From assembly GCA_019055375.1 (NCBI GenBank), contig JAHQIW010000367.1, forward strand, positions 124,001 to 188,000: a stretch of DNA of 64,000 nt, written 5' to 3'. The notes beneath the pieces were generated by a model, which did no database searches, had not been told where the DNA came from, and saw only the letters and a program-made list of their open reading frames with translations. The position numbers and the translations under genes are program-made. This stretch comes from Parelaphostrongylus tenuis. Lineage: Eukaryota; Nematoda; Chromadorea; Rhabditida; Metastrongylidae. Of the stretch, positions 1 to 13,017 are shown piece by piece; position 1 is the first letter of the stretch; each line of letters opens with the position of its first letter.

Positions 1-1305
1 CACGAGATAAGAGCAAGCCGATGAAGCCGACATCTGGGTGATAGATAGCAAGCAAATAACTCGTGCACGCCCTAATCTCCTTTTCAAAAAAATGGAATTT
101 AACCCTCAATGCTCATGTGCATTGATTTCGATATGTACGCTGGTGTATACCACGTATGGTGTAATTGGTTTCACTGCGCATATTTCCCAACAGTCTATGT
201 CGCCGCACCGAGCTTTTTTGCTAAGCTTTCTGTTGTAATTTGATAGTTTGTAGAGGACATGTTGTGTAAACTTTGGTAGCGAAAAGTTCTATTTATAAGT
301 GGATATGTAGGAGAAGCCGTTTTTCGAACGAGGTTACCAAGCAGAAAATTGGACGCTAACCGAAAATTATTTTATTTCTATTTGTTGTAAGTCAATCACT
401 GATACATATACAGTATACGGGTATAAAATAATATTGAGAGAGATTTGGTTTAAGATGCAGAATACTTCCACATTCTAACAATTTTGTTTGTTTATATAAT
501 GGATCATAGTGACACGTAGTAGATGGCATCGTACAAGCCATTGTTACACACGGAGCGATAGAATGGAATCTCTTTCTTCACAGACAACCCTGTTACTACA
601 TATCTGATCTATATGCTCTGCATGGACTTGCAAAATTATTGTTTCACTGCTTTTATAGGGGTATACTATCCTTTTAGCAATTTCAAATCCGCAGAGATGG
701 GAGGCTTGATCAGCTCTGAACGCGAGACCGAATTGAGGGCTAAGTGAGTAATGCAGGCACGCCTGACCCCTGCGATATACTGAAGTTAATAACCAAATGA
801 GAATTTGGCGACATAATAGGGAAGTAAAATCACGTTTAGAGAAAGATGATGCTTAACATCGTTGTATTTTTCAACAGTGTGTTCCCTTTCTCTAAAGATC
901 CAACCAAATATGTGCACAAAAACGATAGTCATAACTATTGAATTTTCGATTGCTGGAATGACTACAAAGAACACCTTAACACATTGCCGGCTGTCGATTG
1001 GAGCATTTGATTGGAACGCAATATTTATGCGCACCGAAATCAGCCAACATTTCCAGTGGGTCCACTGGACTCTTTTGGATCATCGCTCCATTGTTTAGGG
1101 CGCAGATAGGAAAAAGGAAAAAAAGAAATTTTGGGCAAGAAAGGGGAAATAGTCATTGGCAGATTTGAAGAACTTCCAATCCTGCATGGACACTGTAGTG
1201 TTTACACGGTGCGGTATGCACCAGCGCTCTCTAAACCAGATGATAGTCTGCTCTGCGATCACCTTTTTCTGCGATGTATTTGGCATACGATATAAGGCAT
1301 CAATT
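1..1305. other. Stretch without recognisable gene
   Basis: AT-rich DNA. The short open frames on both strands show no domain, no splice-site framing and no codon bias. I see no RNA gene or clear repeat here. Confidence 0.5.
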
Positions 1306-1309
1306 TTGT

Positions 1310-1665
1310 CTGCAATCAACCGTCAACAGGTTTGGTCTGATAAGCGCATTTCGACATAGAACCCAGTTAAGCTAACAGCTACTGAATATATATAGTCTTC
1401 AAACAAAATTCCATTTTACCTCTTTTATAGCAACAGCACGATGTTATAACTACATATCAATTAATAGGAAATTAAATGGAAAGCTTTCAACCTTAAGCGG
1501 TGAACCCCCATCTCATTCTGGAACATGCTGACCACTGTCAGAAAGCGTTCTAACTAAACATTCTTATCGATCACATATAGCCAGTATCTGCTAGCGTAAC
1601 TGGGTTCAATGCCGAGATGTGCTTATTGAATTGATCCCACTGACGGGTGGTGGCTGACAGCATCG
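1310..1665. repeat. Inverted-repeat element, family F
   Basis: The segment at about 1315-1400 recurs as an imperfect reverse complement at about 1565-1660. Both arms hold the word GAACCCAGTTA followed by GCTAACAG or GCTAGCAG. A third related single arm lies at 10095-10190. The arms are separated by about 165 bp without coding capacity. This is probably a non-autonomous foldback transposon or the remains of a retroelement terminal repeat; the class is not determined. Confidence 0.5.
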
Positions 1666-1709
1666 ATATCTTATATTGCAGACAGTGTGATGGCAGGACA
1701 AGAGCTCTG

Positions 1710-2125
1710 GTAATGCAATTGGTTGAGAATAGGTGGGGGAAAAGTTTTGAAAACGCTTGTAACTTTTTTGGGTGTCGGCCTTTTTTTGTGTTTTTAGGCT
1801 CATTTGAAAGCCCGTCTGCTCCCGCGTTGATTTGATATATAGTTTATCTACTTATTTCAGAATGGAGTCAACAAGCAAGCAAATTCGCCCCAAGCCAGAT
1901 TGCTGCGTTCACTCGCCACCGTTGCATTTGAACCCAACAACCATTCGTGCACCAACAACAACCTAACTTGCTCGCTTGTTAACTTTATTCTGAAATAAGC
2001 AGATAAATTATATACCAATCAACGCGGTAACAGACGAGCTTTCAAATAAGCCTAAAACACAAAAAATGGCCGACATACGAAATAATTCACAAGCATTTTC
2101 TCAGAATCTTTTCCCCAACCTATTG
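1710..2125. repeat. Foldback element with arms of about 160 bp
   Basis: The left arm (about 1725-1880) and right arm (about 1965-2125) are imperfect reverse complements. Shared blocks include a TTGTGTTTT/AGGCT segment, CGCGTTGATT and TTATTTCAGAAT. The loop of about 90 bp has no coding capacity. The left flank (about 1695-1725) resembles the 5' half of SINE family B and the right flank (2126 onward) its 3' half, so the element appears inserted within a SINE. Confidence 0.6.
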
Positions 2126-2275
2126 CGTGCTCACGGAAGGGGTGAAGTGCGAGTTCGATTCGTCTGAAGCCGAGAGTTTTTGCATATCACTCAACATTAC
2201 TGCATATCTATACATCGTGTATGTAAGCATCATACCACCGCTACAGCGATCAAATAAAAGAAATTTCGGTATGAT
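2126..2275 (+). mobile_element. SINE family B, 3' half
   Basis: Contains the B-box/T-arm-like part of a tRNA (GTGCGAGTTCGATTCG), then the family B body (TTTTGCATATCACTCAACAT) and the tail with CATCATACCACCGCTA. The 5' A-box half appears to lie on the far side of the foldback element, near 1695-1725. Confidence 0.65.
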
Positions 2276-2279
2276 TTCA

Positions 2280-4620
2280 CTCTTAGTTGGAAACATTTAT
2301 TTGCATTGAAGCGTTAGAGCTAAATCAATGTATAACACGGCTTCAATCGAAATACAGCACCAAAGTCAGTTCAAATCTGAAAATCGCCGGAAGGTGATAA
2401 AGCTTATCTGAAAGTCAAAACACAGAAAAGGCATTGAAGAAACTTTTCAAAAAAAGACAACTTGCAAGGTGCCTATGCAGTACTAACTCGTCGCGACACA
2501 TTAAAGAATGTGCACTCTTGATTGTGATTAAGAGACGAAAGAAATCAAAAGGAACAGAAATTATGCGATGGAGCAGAAAGGCAAATTTTTGTGCAATACT
2601 TTAGAATATATAGATCCTTGCCTACAAGCTTTAGGCTTTTTTATTTGATGACCGAGGGTCACCGCACTGCTCAGTCACGCAGTGTATCATAGTACGATTC
2701 TATAAGCGATGCGCTAGTGCGATCGCTTCCTCAGTGCTTCCTTACAATTGATCTAATGAACGCTTCAAGAAACAGCTTAGTTCGGCTTCCTTCGAAATTG
2801 CAACGGAAATCGTATAGATAAGTAGTCTAGGACATTCATGAAAAAGACGGAATCATCAAGCAGCGACCGAACGAGCACGTGATTCAAAAGCTTCGTGAAG
2901 GATGAGTGAGAGGAAGGTATCGAATAAATGAAGTTCTGGGATTCGCGCATTAAGTTGTGAATCACGGGCGGTATAAAAGTCAAGTTCTAGAAGTAGTCTA
3001 ATAAATAAACAATTGAATAGCGTGAAGAAGATTTATTCGTGACTCTCATGAAAAGGGCTGCTGTAATCAAGTCTGTCTTGATTCCGTTAAATTTTGCTTT
3101 GCCTCTGATCGGTACATCAGTTTTTTGTGGAACAAAAATTTTCTGGAGTAACTCAAACGCTTTTATCTCAGCAATCCAACTCTATGACACTCCTCCAGCT
3201 ATGAGGTTGATGAATGATTTGTAATCTCACTACAAACGAGATTTTCCGCTCTTCTTTTTCTTAGAAAGAACTTTCCAAGTTTCTACACACCTATCGGTTG
3301 TATTGTATTGGTCAAATTTCCAAAATCATTGTTCACATAAGCTTGGGATATCCCTCGTTTTCGATTGATGATAGGTTGCCTTTCTAATTTGATTGTTTAT
3401 TACGGCGGTGCGTTTGACTTGTCAAGTTGACAACTACCAATATATTAGATTGTTAATATTAAGCTCACTAGAGCAGTTGAATGTTGTAAATGAGAGCGGT
3501 GAAAAAGAACAAGCGGCAGTCGTAAGCAGGTTAGTGGCCAGAAGGCGGCCAGAGACGAAGTTTGGTAGACAGCTTGAATAGTTCGATCCGATACGAGTTT
3601 TCAGTTCATTTAATTGGTAGGAAGAGTATTTGTTATGCCATAACAAAGGTCTGATGTCGGTCGGTGGCTCTAATTGACTCTTCATACGGTGTTGGTAGAA
3701 ATGGATAAAGCGTAAGACTTTTCATTGTTGATCTATTCTGAAGAATAGGAAACACATTTGTCTTCATCAAGCGTCGTGTAGGTGAGTGAACGCTGGTCAA
3801 TATAATAGTGCCTGAAACCCTGCCAAGTCTGATTTTTATTCCCCCTGACAGGTCTGGTATAAGCTCGTCTGCGACTGAACTCATAAACGCGTGTATAGAG
3901 CTATCATCGCACCTCTGAGCACTGCACAACGCGCATCAACGGAGAAATGAAGCCTGTCATGAAATCAAATAAAGTAGTAGGTCAAATCCGTGTTGAAAAC
4001 AGATTTTATTCATTAATTTGCTGCAGTGGAATGTGGAAGAAAGCGAGAATGTTTAAGCACTTAACTGTATAGAAGAATCCTTAACTCAATACTTACTTGA
4101 GAACCTCATTAACGATGAACCTCCATTTTTTTTACCATTTACGAACTGTGCCATAGGCGTCCGCACTTCTCCTACGCCCTGTATTATCTATAAGATGTAG
4201 CGTGCTCTGTCATATTTCTTGCAAAAATTGAGTAATTACGATTTATTTGGTTGTAAATGGTAATGGACGAAAAGCAATATGGTGACCTTTTGTTCGCCCA
4301 TTACCGAGAGTTTAGTCGATTGCTTGTCTTTTCTCCCCTGAGGTGTTATCACCTTCAAGTTTAGTTTATGCAAGTTTTTGAGAGATGCGTGACCACACTG
4401 CTTGTGTGAATATTTGAAGCACGGAGATGAAATACCTTTAAAAGATAAGACCCCTCTTTCCCTGGCAATTAACAGCTCCCCGAATGTTAATTAAGTTGCG
4501 TTTTCGAAACACTCATAAACGTAGCATTCGCACCTCATTTCTCTTGAAGAGTCGTGGCGTTGCCTTACTAGACTGTGGCGCAACGAAGTGTCCTCATTCG
4601 CTTATCTCTTTATGTCTTTT
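2280..4620. other. Stretch without recognisable gene
   Basis: Only chance-length open frames occur. No motif, RNA gene or clear repeat was recognised. The segment just before 4620 is pyrimidine-rich and ends in an acceptor-like TTTTAG. Confidence 0.45.
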
Positions 4621-4622
4621 AG

Positions 4623-4778
4623 TTGTTTTGTGGTGGGCAATGCCCGCCGGGTGACGTAACTCAGCCACCAAAGACGGCCGCCTTCACTCCGGGTCACGTA
4701 GCCCACCGCCATCATCGCCACACAACCACCATCTCTCACGACCTGCCAAAACCTCCACCGGCAGTCCAGCACATTACC
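4623..4778 (+). CDS. Candidate proline/histidine-rich exon, possible alternative 5' exon of the bZIP gene
   Basis: A 52-codon open segment lies between an acceptor (TTTTAG ending at 4622) and a donor (GTAAGC at 4779). It encodes FCGGQCPPGD, a run with several histidines (HRHHRHTTT) and a proline-rich end (LPKPPPAVQH). Only this frame is open and both borders are phase 0. It could therefore join the phase-0 acceptor of the bZIP exon at 6336, skipping the ATG exon at 5147. Proline-rich N-termini are usual for PAR-type bZIP proteins, but no homologue is recognised. Its base composition is clearly richer in G and C than its surroundings. The link to the bZIP gene is inference; it could belong to another transcript. 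Confidence 0.35.
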
Positions 4779-5146
4779 GTAAGCCTACTTGTATTATTCT
4801 GTATTTCCCAATACTACTACATGTCCATACTCAAATGTTTCTCTTTCTAGGTTAACCTGCTATTACGAAGTGTGAAATTGTCTGAAAACAGCATCAAATT
4901 GTACCGTGATATTCTCCTTATTATTATATTCACTATCACTCAGCTCGAGCTTCTAAAGATTTTAATTTTTTGGATATTCTAGCCATAAAGGTCTGCGACC
5001 TTCTGACGACACTCGATCGGATTTCCTAGCGACTACTGTATTCTGGCGTATTCCGTCCACTTTTCACACCCATATCATTTTTGTAATTCTCGATATTCAA
5101 GTTACTTTATATGATCTTGATGATTTAAGGTTGAAAACCAGTGGAG

Positions 5147-8100
5147 ATGTCATCTGATATACATCAAATGGGTAATTTTTACGACGCAACAACACAGCAA
5201 AACGCCTTCAGAGCAATGAGTCAGATGTGGCAAATGGATCAGTATCAACAGGGATACAGCATGAAAGATGCTCCGGTCAGTGCTAATTATGGCGTGGAGC
5301 AGCAAGGATCAGAATAAGGGCCATAATGAGTTAATAAATGAAGTCTGCTACACCACTGAAGCACTTCTAACGATATTTCCTCGCTCTTTTAGTCGTCTGC
5401 TCTAAATATTCTCTTCGTTTGCTTCAAGAATTCAAGCTGTTAACAATCAAGTTATAATTGATTTTTTGTATTCAATGAAAACAAAAGAGATCTAACGGCA
5501 TGTAGGAAATTGAACTAACAGCTGAAAGGCTCAGAATATACGGTAAGAATGGTTGAATTCACCTTAATTATCAAACTGAGCATATTAGAAGTTTCATATT
5601 TATTCGCATGATCTTGGAATATTACATATATTTCGAACCGACCATTGGTTTCATTCGAAGCAATGTTTTCCTCTTATTAGTCCGATTTCGCGTCTGATCA
5701 TCTACTATACACATCCACTCGTTTATAGCCATTTTCCGTTAAATTTAGCTAAGTGAAAAAACGAGACTACTGCATCTTGCGGCTCCACCAATGTTCGTAA
5801 ATCATCGGAGAGAGTTACACAAACATTCAGCGAGAGAAATGCTCACTGACTATCCGAAAGCTGGCAAAGCATTTATTTTATGGTTTTACACGGCCCGTAA
5901 TTGCAGTCTTCAAAATTTTTACGTGCTGATTCAGCTGCTTCAGAATTCCTTTTTTAGGAATGTCCTAGAATGCTGGATCAGACAATTAATATTGCAATCT
6001 TGTAGGTAGCCGAGCTGGGACATTCCTTGAGCATTCAGTGATTGACTGCAACAGAGTGTGTGGGGAAAGGATCAAACCAGAGCTTTGTTTATCACCTTGC
6101 TTGTCGAAACACCACACTACTAACCCCGCGTTACCCGCCACAAATTGGTAGTAGAAGTGCTTTAAATTACGACAAATATAGATTCTTCGGTGGAAATGCT
6201 CTCTCCAGAATAATTACGAGTCTTTAATTTACTCGGTTTGCCATTGCACCCCATGCAGCGCTTGAAATGCCATCTGTCAGACTATCTTTCCTATGCGCAG
6301 GTTGCATTCACAGTCCAGAGTAGAGTTCATTTCAGCAATCGACAAGCATCCCACATCCATTCGCCAACTTTGCTCAGCAGCTTTCCTCGATCACACAGAC
6401 AATGAAGGAAGTGCCGACAGTCCCCAAGAAGAAACCGAATCCGGTGCCTGTTGAGCTGAAGGACGAGGTAAATTGTATTCAAATTGGCAGCGTTGAGTAA
6501 AGCATTTGCTATTATATGCTATTGTAGCTATCAAAATTACTGCATGAACCTTTTAAGCGTTTTCCTTCAATGGAGAAAACTCAATCAAAGTGGGTGTCAG
6601 AGACGTCCTGAAAACATGGGTTTTGGTAATTCAAAAATTCTTTTAATGATATCCAAATTCCTTAATTACTCGATTGATGTTGTCCTGGAAAAGCTTATAT
6701 GGCTATGCCGTCTATATGACTGAATTATGTGAAATAAATGATAAATTCTTAAGAAAATGATATGGAATCCCTGATTTATATTGATTTCAAGTTTGTAACC
6801 AATTAAAATTTCAGAATCACTCTTTATTCATTATTGACAATAAACTTTACAATAAGAACTTTATAGGCATGTAGTCTAGGCTTACTACGAACGTCGAAAA
6901 CGCAACAATGAGTCCGCTCGGCGATCGAGAGAGGCACGAAGACAGAAAGAGGACGTAAACTTCAGAAAACTCGAATTGGTGCAACAGGTGTGGAATGGTT
7001 CGACCTGACATAGTAGACGTTAAAAAATATGCGTACAAATGCACAAGTAATTTTTGAACCTGGTCTTAGTACCGAGCGAAACCTATGGACAGATACGAAA
7101 AGACCTATGAACATATTTACCAGTTTGACTAGCCATGAACTGAGCTTAACCAAGCCTTGCATCGATCCGGGTTGGACACCGGTCGTACAAAGCGAAAAAC
7201 CACAACTAAATAAACATGAGCTTATCCATCGATTGGCGCTCAGCTTTTGTTTGAAACAGCTGAATAATGCGTAGATTTTATAGTGAGATTTTTCGTTTAT
7301 TGAATTGTGATCCTTCTCTCAAAGAAATGCTGAAAAATGGGTTCTTCTTTCTACGAAAACCTCTCAGTGTTCAGAAATCGTATCATGTCGCGACGCATGG
7401 TATAAATAAAATAAAAGATGAATTTTGGCTGTACTATCTACTCTGCAAGTCTTTACCATCATCCCAATGAGTTCATGATTGAGGCCGAATTATTATATTT
7501 TACGCTCGCATTTGAACTACTTGAAGATATTTTGCTGCCTCTATGTACACCTGATCCTCAATCATATGCTGAGTCATCGTTGCTGGGACTGTTCCTAGAC
7601 GTGAAATTGAAATGTGCAGCATAATTTTCATCCATCTAGTAGCGTATCCCAACTAAGAAAGGGCTTGACAAGCTCATTTGAAAGCTCAGAGAAGAGCAAA
7701 GAAATCTGTGAAATTGTTGTTTTCTGCCCTTGTTGCAGCCACATAATGGCAAAATGTCCTTTTATACACAGAGGCAGCTAGTGCTAGAGGTCGCGACTCA
7801 TAGCGCTCCGTGTGGAGATTATCTTGAGACTCCAAGGGAAAAACAGGCCAACCAATAGCAAATTAGCTCCGTAACACACTCGAGACTTTGACGCAAACAA
7901 CGCCAGATGGTAAAATAACAAGTGATGAAATTTTAGGCCGTACAGAACGACCATGAAACTAGATCAAAATAATGTTCAGATTATTGAATGACCCCTCAAT
8001 GGGAGGTGTAAGCTGCAGTATTTTTCTTAGACGTATCTTTCGCACGTAATCGTTGCCCATAATGGCGGTGTGATGAAAGAGGGATGATACTCGCGTGGGC

Positions 8101-10725
8101 GAATTTCGAGAGTCCTTTTTCAGTGCAGCTAATTGACGGCAGAAACAAAATAATCCGCACATTTCATCGATAGTCGCCCATGATAAAGCGTGAATCTCTT
8201 GAAACGACTACACACTATTTCTATGTGCACTCGACGTCAGCCCTGCTCATTGTGTGACCGGCCCACCTAGATCTTACTTTCGACGTGTATTTCATAAAGT
8301 CAAAAATAAAATAGCTTTGACAAGTCCGAACTATGCGGTTAGGTTAGACGTTGTATGACGCGCATATTATTTACGCGCTCTTATGGGTGGTGTACAGATT
8401 TTTCGATGTGGTTGAAGTATCAATCCAGTGGTTGAAGTACCAATCCAGATTTCGGTTGCACATAAGAGCGTTGAGAAAACAGAGTCGGAAAGGTGAGTGT
8501 GAAGTTTTCTACTCGTTCGTTAGTGGGCCGTTTCTTTGAGAGGGCACAACAAGAAGCGTGTTGCTGTCTTCGCTTTGCGCAGTTTCTCTTTCCTGTCCAA
8601 GGTATACGTGCAACATGGTCTGTGTTTTTTCTACTACACACTCCGACTTGTCTATCTTTGCACTATAGGTTTCTATGGGCTAGGTTTCTTACAATTCAGC
8701 TTTTCCTAAATTATTTGAGTATCATCTTTGATCAGCTGACTCACGGAGGAAAACGCGATGGGGCCAACACAACAAAGATATGACAAGAAGTCACTATCGC
8801 TCATACTCTTTTCACTTCCGTCGAGCAAATTCATTATCTACAGTAATATGGCAATCATTGAAGTAAAATATTCTCTCCTTTTTAGACCTCTTTTGCTACG
8901 GGAATGCCAACAAGGAGTGCAAAATCTGTATCAGCAGCAGTCAGCTAGAGTTGTTATGCAGACAGTCGATAGAATATAATTTGTTTCAACATTGCAAAAT
9001 GTCTTTTCATAACCAGAAAATTTGGAGTCCAAAAAAATGTAGCTTATAATATCAGCAGACTCCTATTACTCCAGTCTGACAATGTAACGAGCTTCCTCGG
9101 AACCTCTTGATATGAGCGATAGCATAATTTACTTAACTGATATATTGGGCGGTGCTTGAAAAAGCTGCTTCGACCATTCCTCATGTGCAGGGAAAATTTT
9201 TCATGAGTCCCTCCATTGACTTGGTGCTTTACTCTTCAATGTAAGGTGTCATAGATTGCAAGAAACGCATATAATTAGAAGCCTCTCAGCATCTGGAAAG
9301 ACAGTTGTAACTATGTATTGAGCTGTATCTTTTGTAATACTTCATAGCTTCTTAGACATAAGATCGAAGAATGTGTAGTGATATTTTCCCACGTAGATCT
9401 TCCAATTCGAGCAGGGTTGGTGGAACAGAAGAGGTTGTCAGGAGTTTTCCGCCATGCATTAGATCACCAAGGCACTAGACGAAACATTGAATTCGCAGAG
9501 ATTCCTCAAAGTTTTTCCATGCTGGTTTCTTTATTTCTTGCTCTGATTCTGACAGTTTCTCTCCTGTACCAACACAAAGCTCTTATGAAAATCTTCCACA
9601 AACATTATAATGCCGGTTATGACAAATGAATCACAGTAAATTAGGTTTTACTTTACTCTTATTTTAGAACCAATCTATTGTTGTAGTGGAGTTGCCATCT
9701 GAACTTCTTTTCAAAGATTTGTCGAGAGTTAGGTACAGTTTAAATTGTCGGACAAGTAAGTAGTGCTTGGTTGAGTCTTTCTTGATCGATAAGTCATCTG
9801 AGATCGGTTTTCGCTGAAAATGTCAACTTCACATACATCTGTTCTTCTCCTTGAAAGATAATGATTCTTTATAACTTATATCTCTCGAGTACTTACACGG
9901 TGAAGGCAATGATCGAAAAAGTGGCAAATTCACAGCACGACGATGATGCAAAGAAAAAGATCTTTCGTTTGGGAGTACACCCAAGAGCACTGAATGATCT
10001 GATATATTTAGAACTTAAGCGGGAGTTGAAGCTGCGTTCATCCTTAAGGGGTCTGCTGATCGTTAATTTTTGAGAGCCGCGTTCTGCTAGCACTCAGCTA
10101 GGAATCGTATCAGCAACCAACCGTCAACGGGCTTCGTGTCGTAATCACATTTCGGCGTAATGCGGAGCAGGAAGTAGCCGGACTTTACATCATAGTCTTG
10201 TTCGTGTTTTGATTTCCAGTGAAACCCAGAAATTTCATCATCAGTCATCGTTGTTCTAGAACGAGTCCATGTGGTTGTAGAAGCTAATTTCTGCATGATG
10301 AGGCCACATTTTTTCCCTAGATTCCCAAGTCAAGAGAGCGGGGACTTTCTTCAGTTTGTCGCGATCAATGTTAGAATTGGACAGTCAAGAGAGAGTCTCT
10401 CACCCTGTGATTGGTTAGCTGCCATATCGTCCATGAATCCTAGTAATGGTTCACTCTTAGTCGGAGGTTGGAAATGTCGAGCTTCTAAGTTTGAAAGACT
10501 TTGATAGAAGGGAAGTATACTTTGTCCTGTACGCCTTAGTATGATATCAACTATCACCCCCGCGCCACAATGAAGCAGCATACTATTGGTATAGGAGAGA
10601 TGAAATCATAATTCTGAATAAAAAATTTTTCTGGGAAACAACGCACTAAAAAAACACTTTTTCAGGATAATATTCGACTGAAGGCTGAACTTCAAAGAGT
10701 AACTTATGGAATTGGAGCGACTTAA
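5147..10725 (+). CDS. bZIP transcription factor, PAR/CES-2/ATF-2-like, spliced, zipper frame apparently broken
   Basis: Exons read: 5147-5275, 6336-6467, 6880-6987 and 10666-10725, all phase 0 with consensus splice sites, giving 142 aa. Exon 1 starts at the ATG and is rich in Q and M. Exon 2 ends in KKKPNPVPVELKDE, the conserved lead-in of PAR-type bZIPs. Exon 3 encodes the DNA-binding basic region (YYERRKRNNESARRSREARR). Exon 4 continues the zipper (DNIRLKAELQR). The spacing from the basic region to the DN pair equals that of HLF-type proteins. The family binds DNA as dimers in the nucleus and controls transcription, for example of cell-death genes by C. elegans CES-2. In exon 4 the frame stops at 10723-10725, while the +1 frame from about 10702 continues zipper-like (LMELERLKYMAAVQ). 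This suggests a one-base frameshift by mutation or sequencing error, or a splice at GTAACT (10699) to an unseen exon. The 3.7-kb last intron is unusually long. Confidence 0.8.
8408..8447. repeat. Short tandem duplication, 2 x 20 bp
   Basis: A 20-bp unit beginning GTGGTTGAAGTA is repeated immediately with one mismatch. It lies in the last intron of the bZIP gene. No function is apparent. Confidence 0.85.
10095..10190. repeat. Single arm of inverted-repeat family F
   Basis: Resembles the arms at 1315-1400 and 1565-1660: CAACCGTCAACGGG, then CACATTTCGGCGTAAT, in the same order. It lies in the last intron of the bZIP gene. Decayed and non-coding. Confidence 0.45.
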
Positions 10726-11403
10726 ATATATGGCCGCAGTTCAAGGCGTTCAGCTGTGGAAATATGTTGATAACATGATTCCAATAGCACGTGCTTCAAC
10801 TGTCGAGCAAACTTGTTCATGTTACGGTATCATTCACGAGTATCGCCAACGATCGTTTATGTTTGTGTTCACTTCGTGAAAACTTCTTGTCTTAGTCTTA
10901 AATGCGCTCTTGCCTTTCATGGTATTGTATATAGGTCTAATGTTCTTGAAATGGAGCTTACATATCTATCTTTTTCAGTGGTGTTAAATCCAATAAACAC
11001 AAGCTTGAATTTATGGGTACCTCGTACTTAAGAAGTGTGTTATCCGTGGCACAGTATCTATTAAAATGGTTTTATGTTTAATTATGAGTGACTTTCTGTG
11101 GAGCTTCGATAAAGGCTTCGATTGACCCTTTTGAGTCGACTAGAGTTTCTTTAGCCATTTCAGAGTTCTGTGACGGACGCCAACAATTTTGTATAACAAT
11201 CTACTCATAACTGTGTACCAGAAATGCGAACATCTCACCTGACGCAAGATCAGTCTGAGTATCTCGATAGGTTTTTTATTGGCACATTGTACCTTGACAG
11301 CCTATTATAGTTTCTTCCATTTTTAGGGGTATGGCAAAAAATTTGAGAAAGTGTATTCTTATAAAAACTGCTAACTTCTATAATGTCGCTACAACATTAG
11401 GTA

Positions 11404-11506
11404 AACGTAATGGGCGGATATCCTAGAGATAGTGAAGTCGTTCATTACAAACACAGTGCTGATCCGAAACCGCACTTAAACTCAAAGTTTCCAGTTTTTT
11501 TCCAGG
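11404..11506 (+). CDS. Weak candidate exon
   Basis: After an acceptor-like TTAG (ending 11400), an open segment begins MGGYPRDSEVVHYKHSADPK and runs about 30 codons to a CAG followed by GTATTG. Its composition is protein-like and it lies downstream of the bZIP gene on the same strand, so it could be a 3' exon of that gene. No homologue is recognised and the linking frame is unknown. Confidence 0.2.
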
Positions 11507-11759
11507 TATTGATTCTTTTTTCTAGAAATTGTGTTAAAAGGACAAAAACTAAAATCCTTTACAGAATTTGTTGCTACACTCTATTTTTTATTTGATGTAC
11601 ATCACTATTATACTGTAGCTCCCTCCGCACTTTGGAAGACTACAAAGAGCACTGCAGTTTTGTTGAACAGCTCAGCGAGGGATACATTCAGTGAAGTATA
11701 TCTGCCACGTGGAGGCATTCCATTCTATGTCTTCACCAACGTATAGTTAACCGATCTCT

Positions 11760-12510
11760 AATTGCTCGCGTCGGAAGTCTATCACCAAACACCATGCTCG
11801 ACCACGTCTATGTTTTCTCTGTTTTTATAAGAACTGCAACTTCTTTGTTTTCATAGCCTTTTGGACTACATATATGTGCTTTGAGGCAAGAAAATGGCAG
11901 ACATGGAGAGATAGGTGGGAGGCAGCACGTGCTTTTGTTTTCTAATCATTCTTTGAAAATGAAGGTCAAAAACTTGGTAAGAACTTTGAAGAGCCACCTT
12001 TGACAATAAAATTATGGTCGTTTTTGAATTTTTTGATCTCATCTCCTTTCTGCTATACTAGAGAATCATGAGTCAAGGGAAGCGATGATGAGTTATGCAT
12101 AAAATTTGGAACATAAGAATACCTGTTAGACATCCGATGACTTACTATAACATGGTCGCCTGAGTTATGAAACCCTTCAATGACAGTTTAGCACATCCAG
12201 CAATAACGATGCTTTCCAAATTTGTACCTCATCACTTTATAACCCGCCACGACTGAGAAGAGTCTCACCATATTTGCTTCATTCTAATATGAAGGTTATG
12301 GTGTAAAGTTCTTTAAATATCTTCCTAGAGCCGTAGTTCCTCATTAGCATTGAAGCCACCAATGGTTTTTCCAAAACAGTGATTTTCCTCTTAGAAGTTC
12401 TCCTTATATTGATCACCTCAACATCGTCTTAACAGTAGCTCAGAGTTGGTGCACAGACGACAAACACTGGCTCAGCTACCATTCAAGCTATTCATCAAAA
12501 ACTTCTCAAC
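11760..12510. other. Stretch without recognisable gene
   Basis: AT-rich intergenic DNA; I see no gene, RNA gene or structured repeat in it. Confidence 0.4.
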
Positions 12511-12514
12511 CAAT

Positions 12515-12745
12515 GCTCTTGCGTTTATAGCGCGGTGATAGAGGTGCTGAATAGTCTTTATATATACAGTGGTTATATACACGGTCGCTGGTTCGATTGC
12601 TAGCTTAGGTTTCACCAAGGCTTCCATCATTCCGCATCGATAATCTGATACCTGACTTGTCTGGGAGTGTAGTAGCACTGATGTGATAACTCAGCAGGCC
12701 ACCACAAGTCATTGCATTGGTTTGATATGCATTCATTCACCTTTA
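12515..12745 (+). mobile_element. SINE family A, decayed copy
   Basis: A tRNA-like head (GCGCGGTGATAGAGGTGCTG, with a B-box-like GGTTCGATT near 12590) is followed by the family A body: a CCAAGGCTTCCATCATTCCG version of the conserved CCATCCATCC block, GACTTGTCTGGGAG, AGCACTGA, GGCCACCACAAGTCATTG and GCATTCATTCACC. The order matches the better copies at 45998-46305 and 58190-58495. Confidence 0.75.
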
Positions 12746-13017
12746 ATAAATGATTTTTGAAGTCATATGCATGCTGTAATCCTCAGGTAGGAACGCCAAG
12801 AGTTCAAAATTTTTTTCACAGATAGTTTCCTGAGAACCAATATAAGCAGAACTGGCTTGCAACTTCAAACTTCATCAATACAGAAAGTAGTCTATAGCAT
12901 CAAGCACACAGTCATCACTTCTACTCCTGTCTGTAGATGTACTCTTCATCATCAAGCTCAACTTTTTATTCCTGGGCAAATGTATTCGATATGCATCCTG
13001 ATGGCACATTTATGCCT

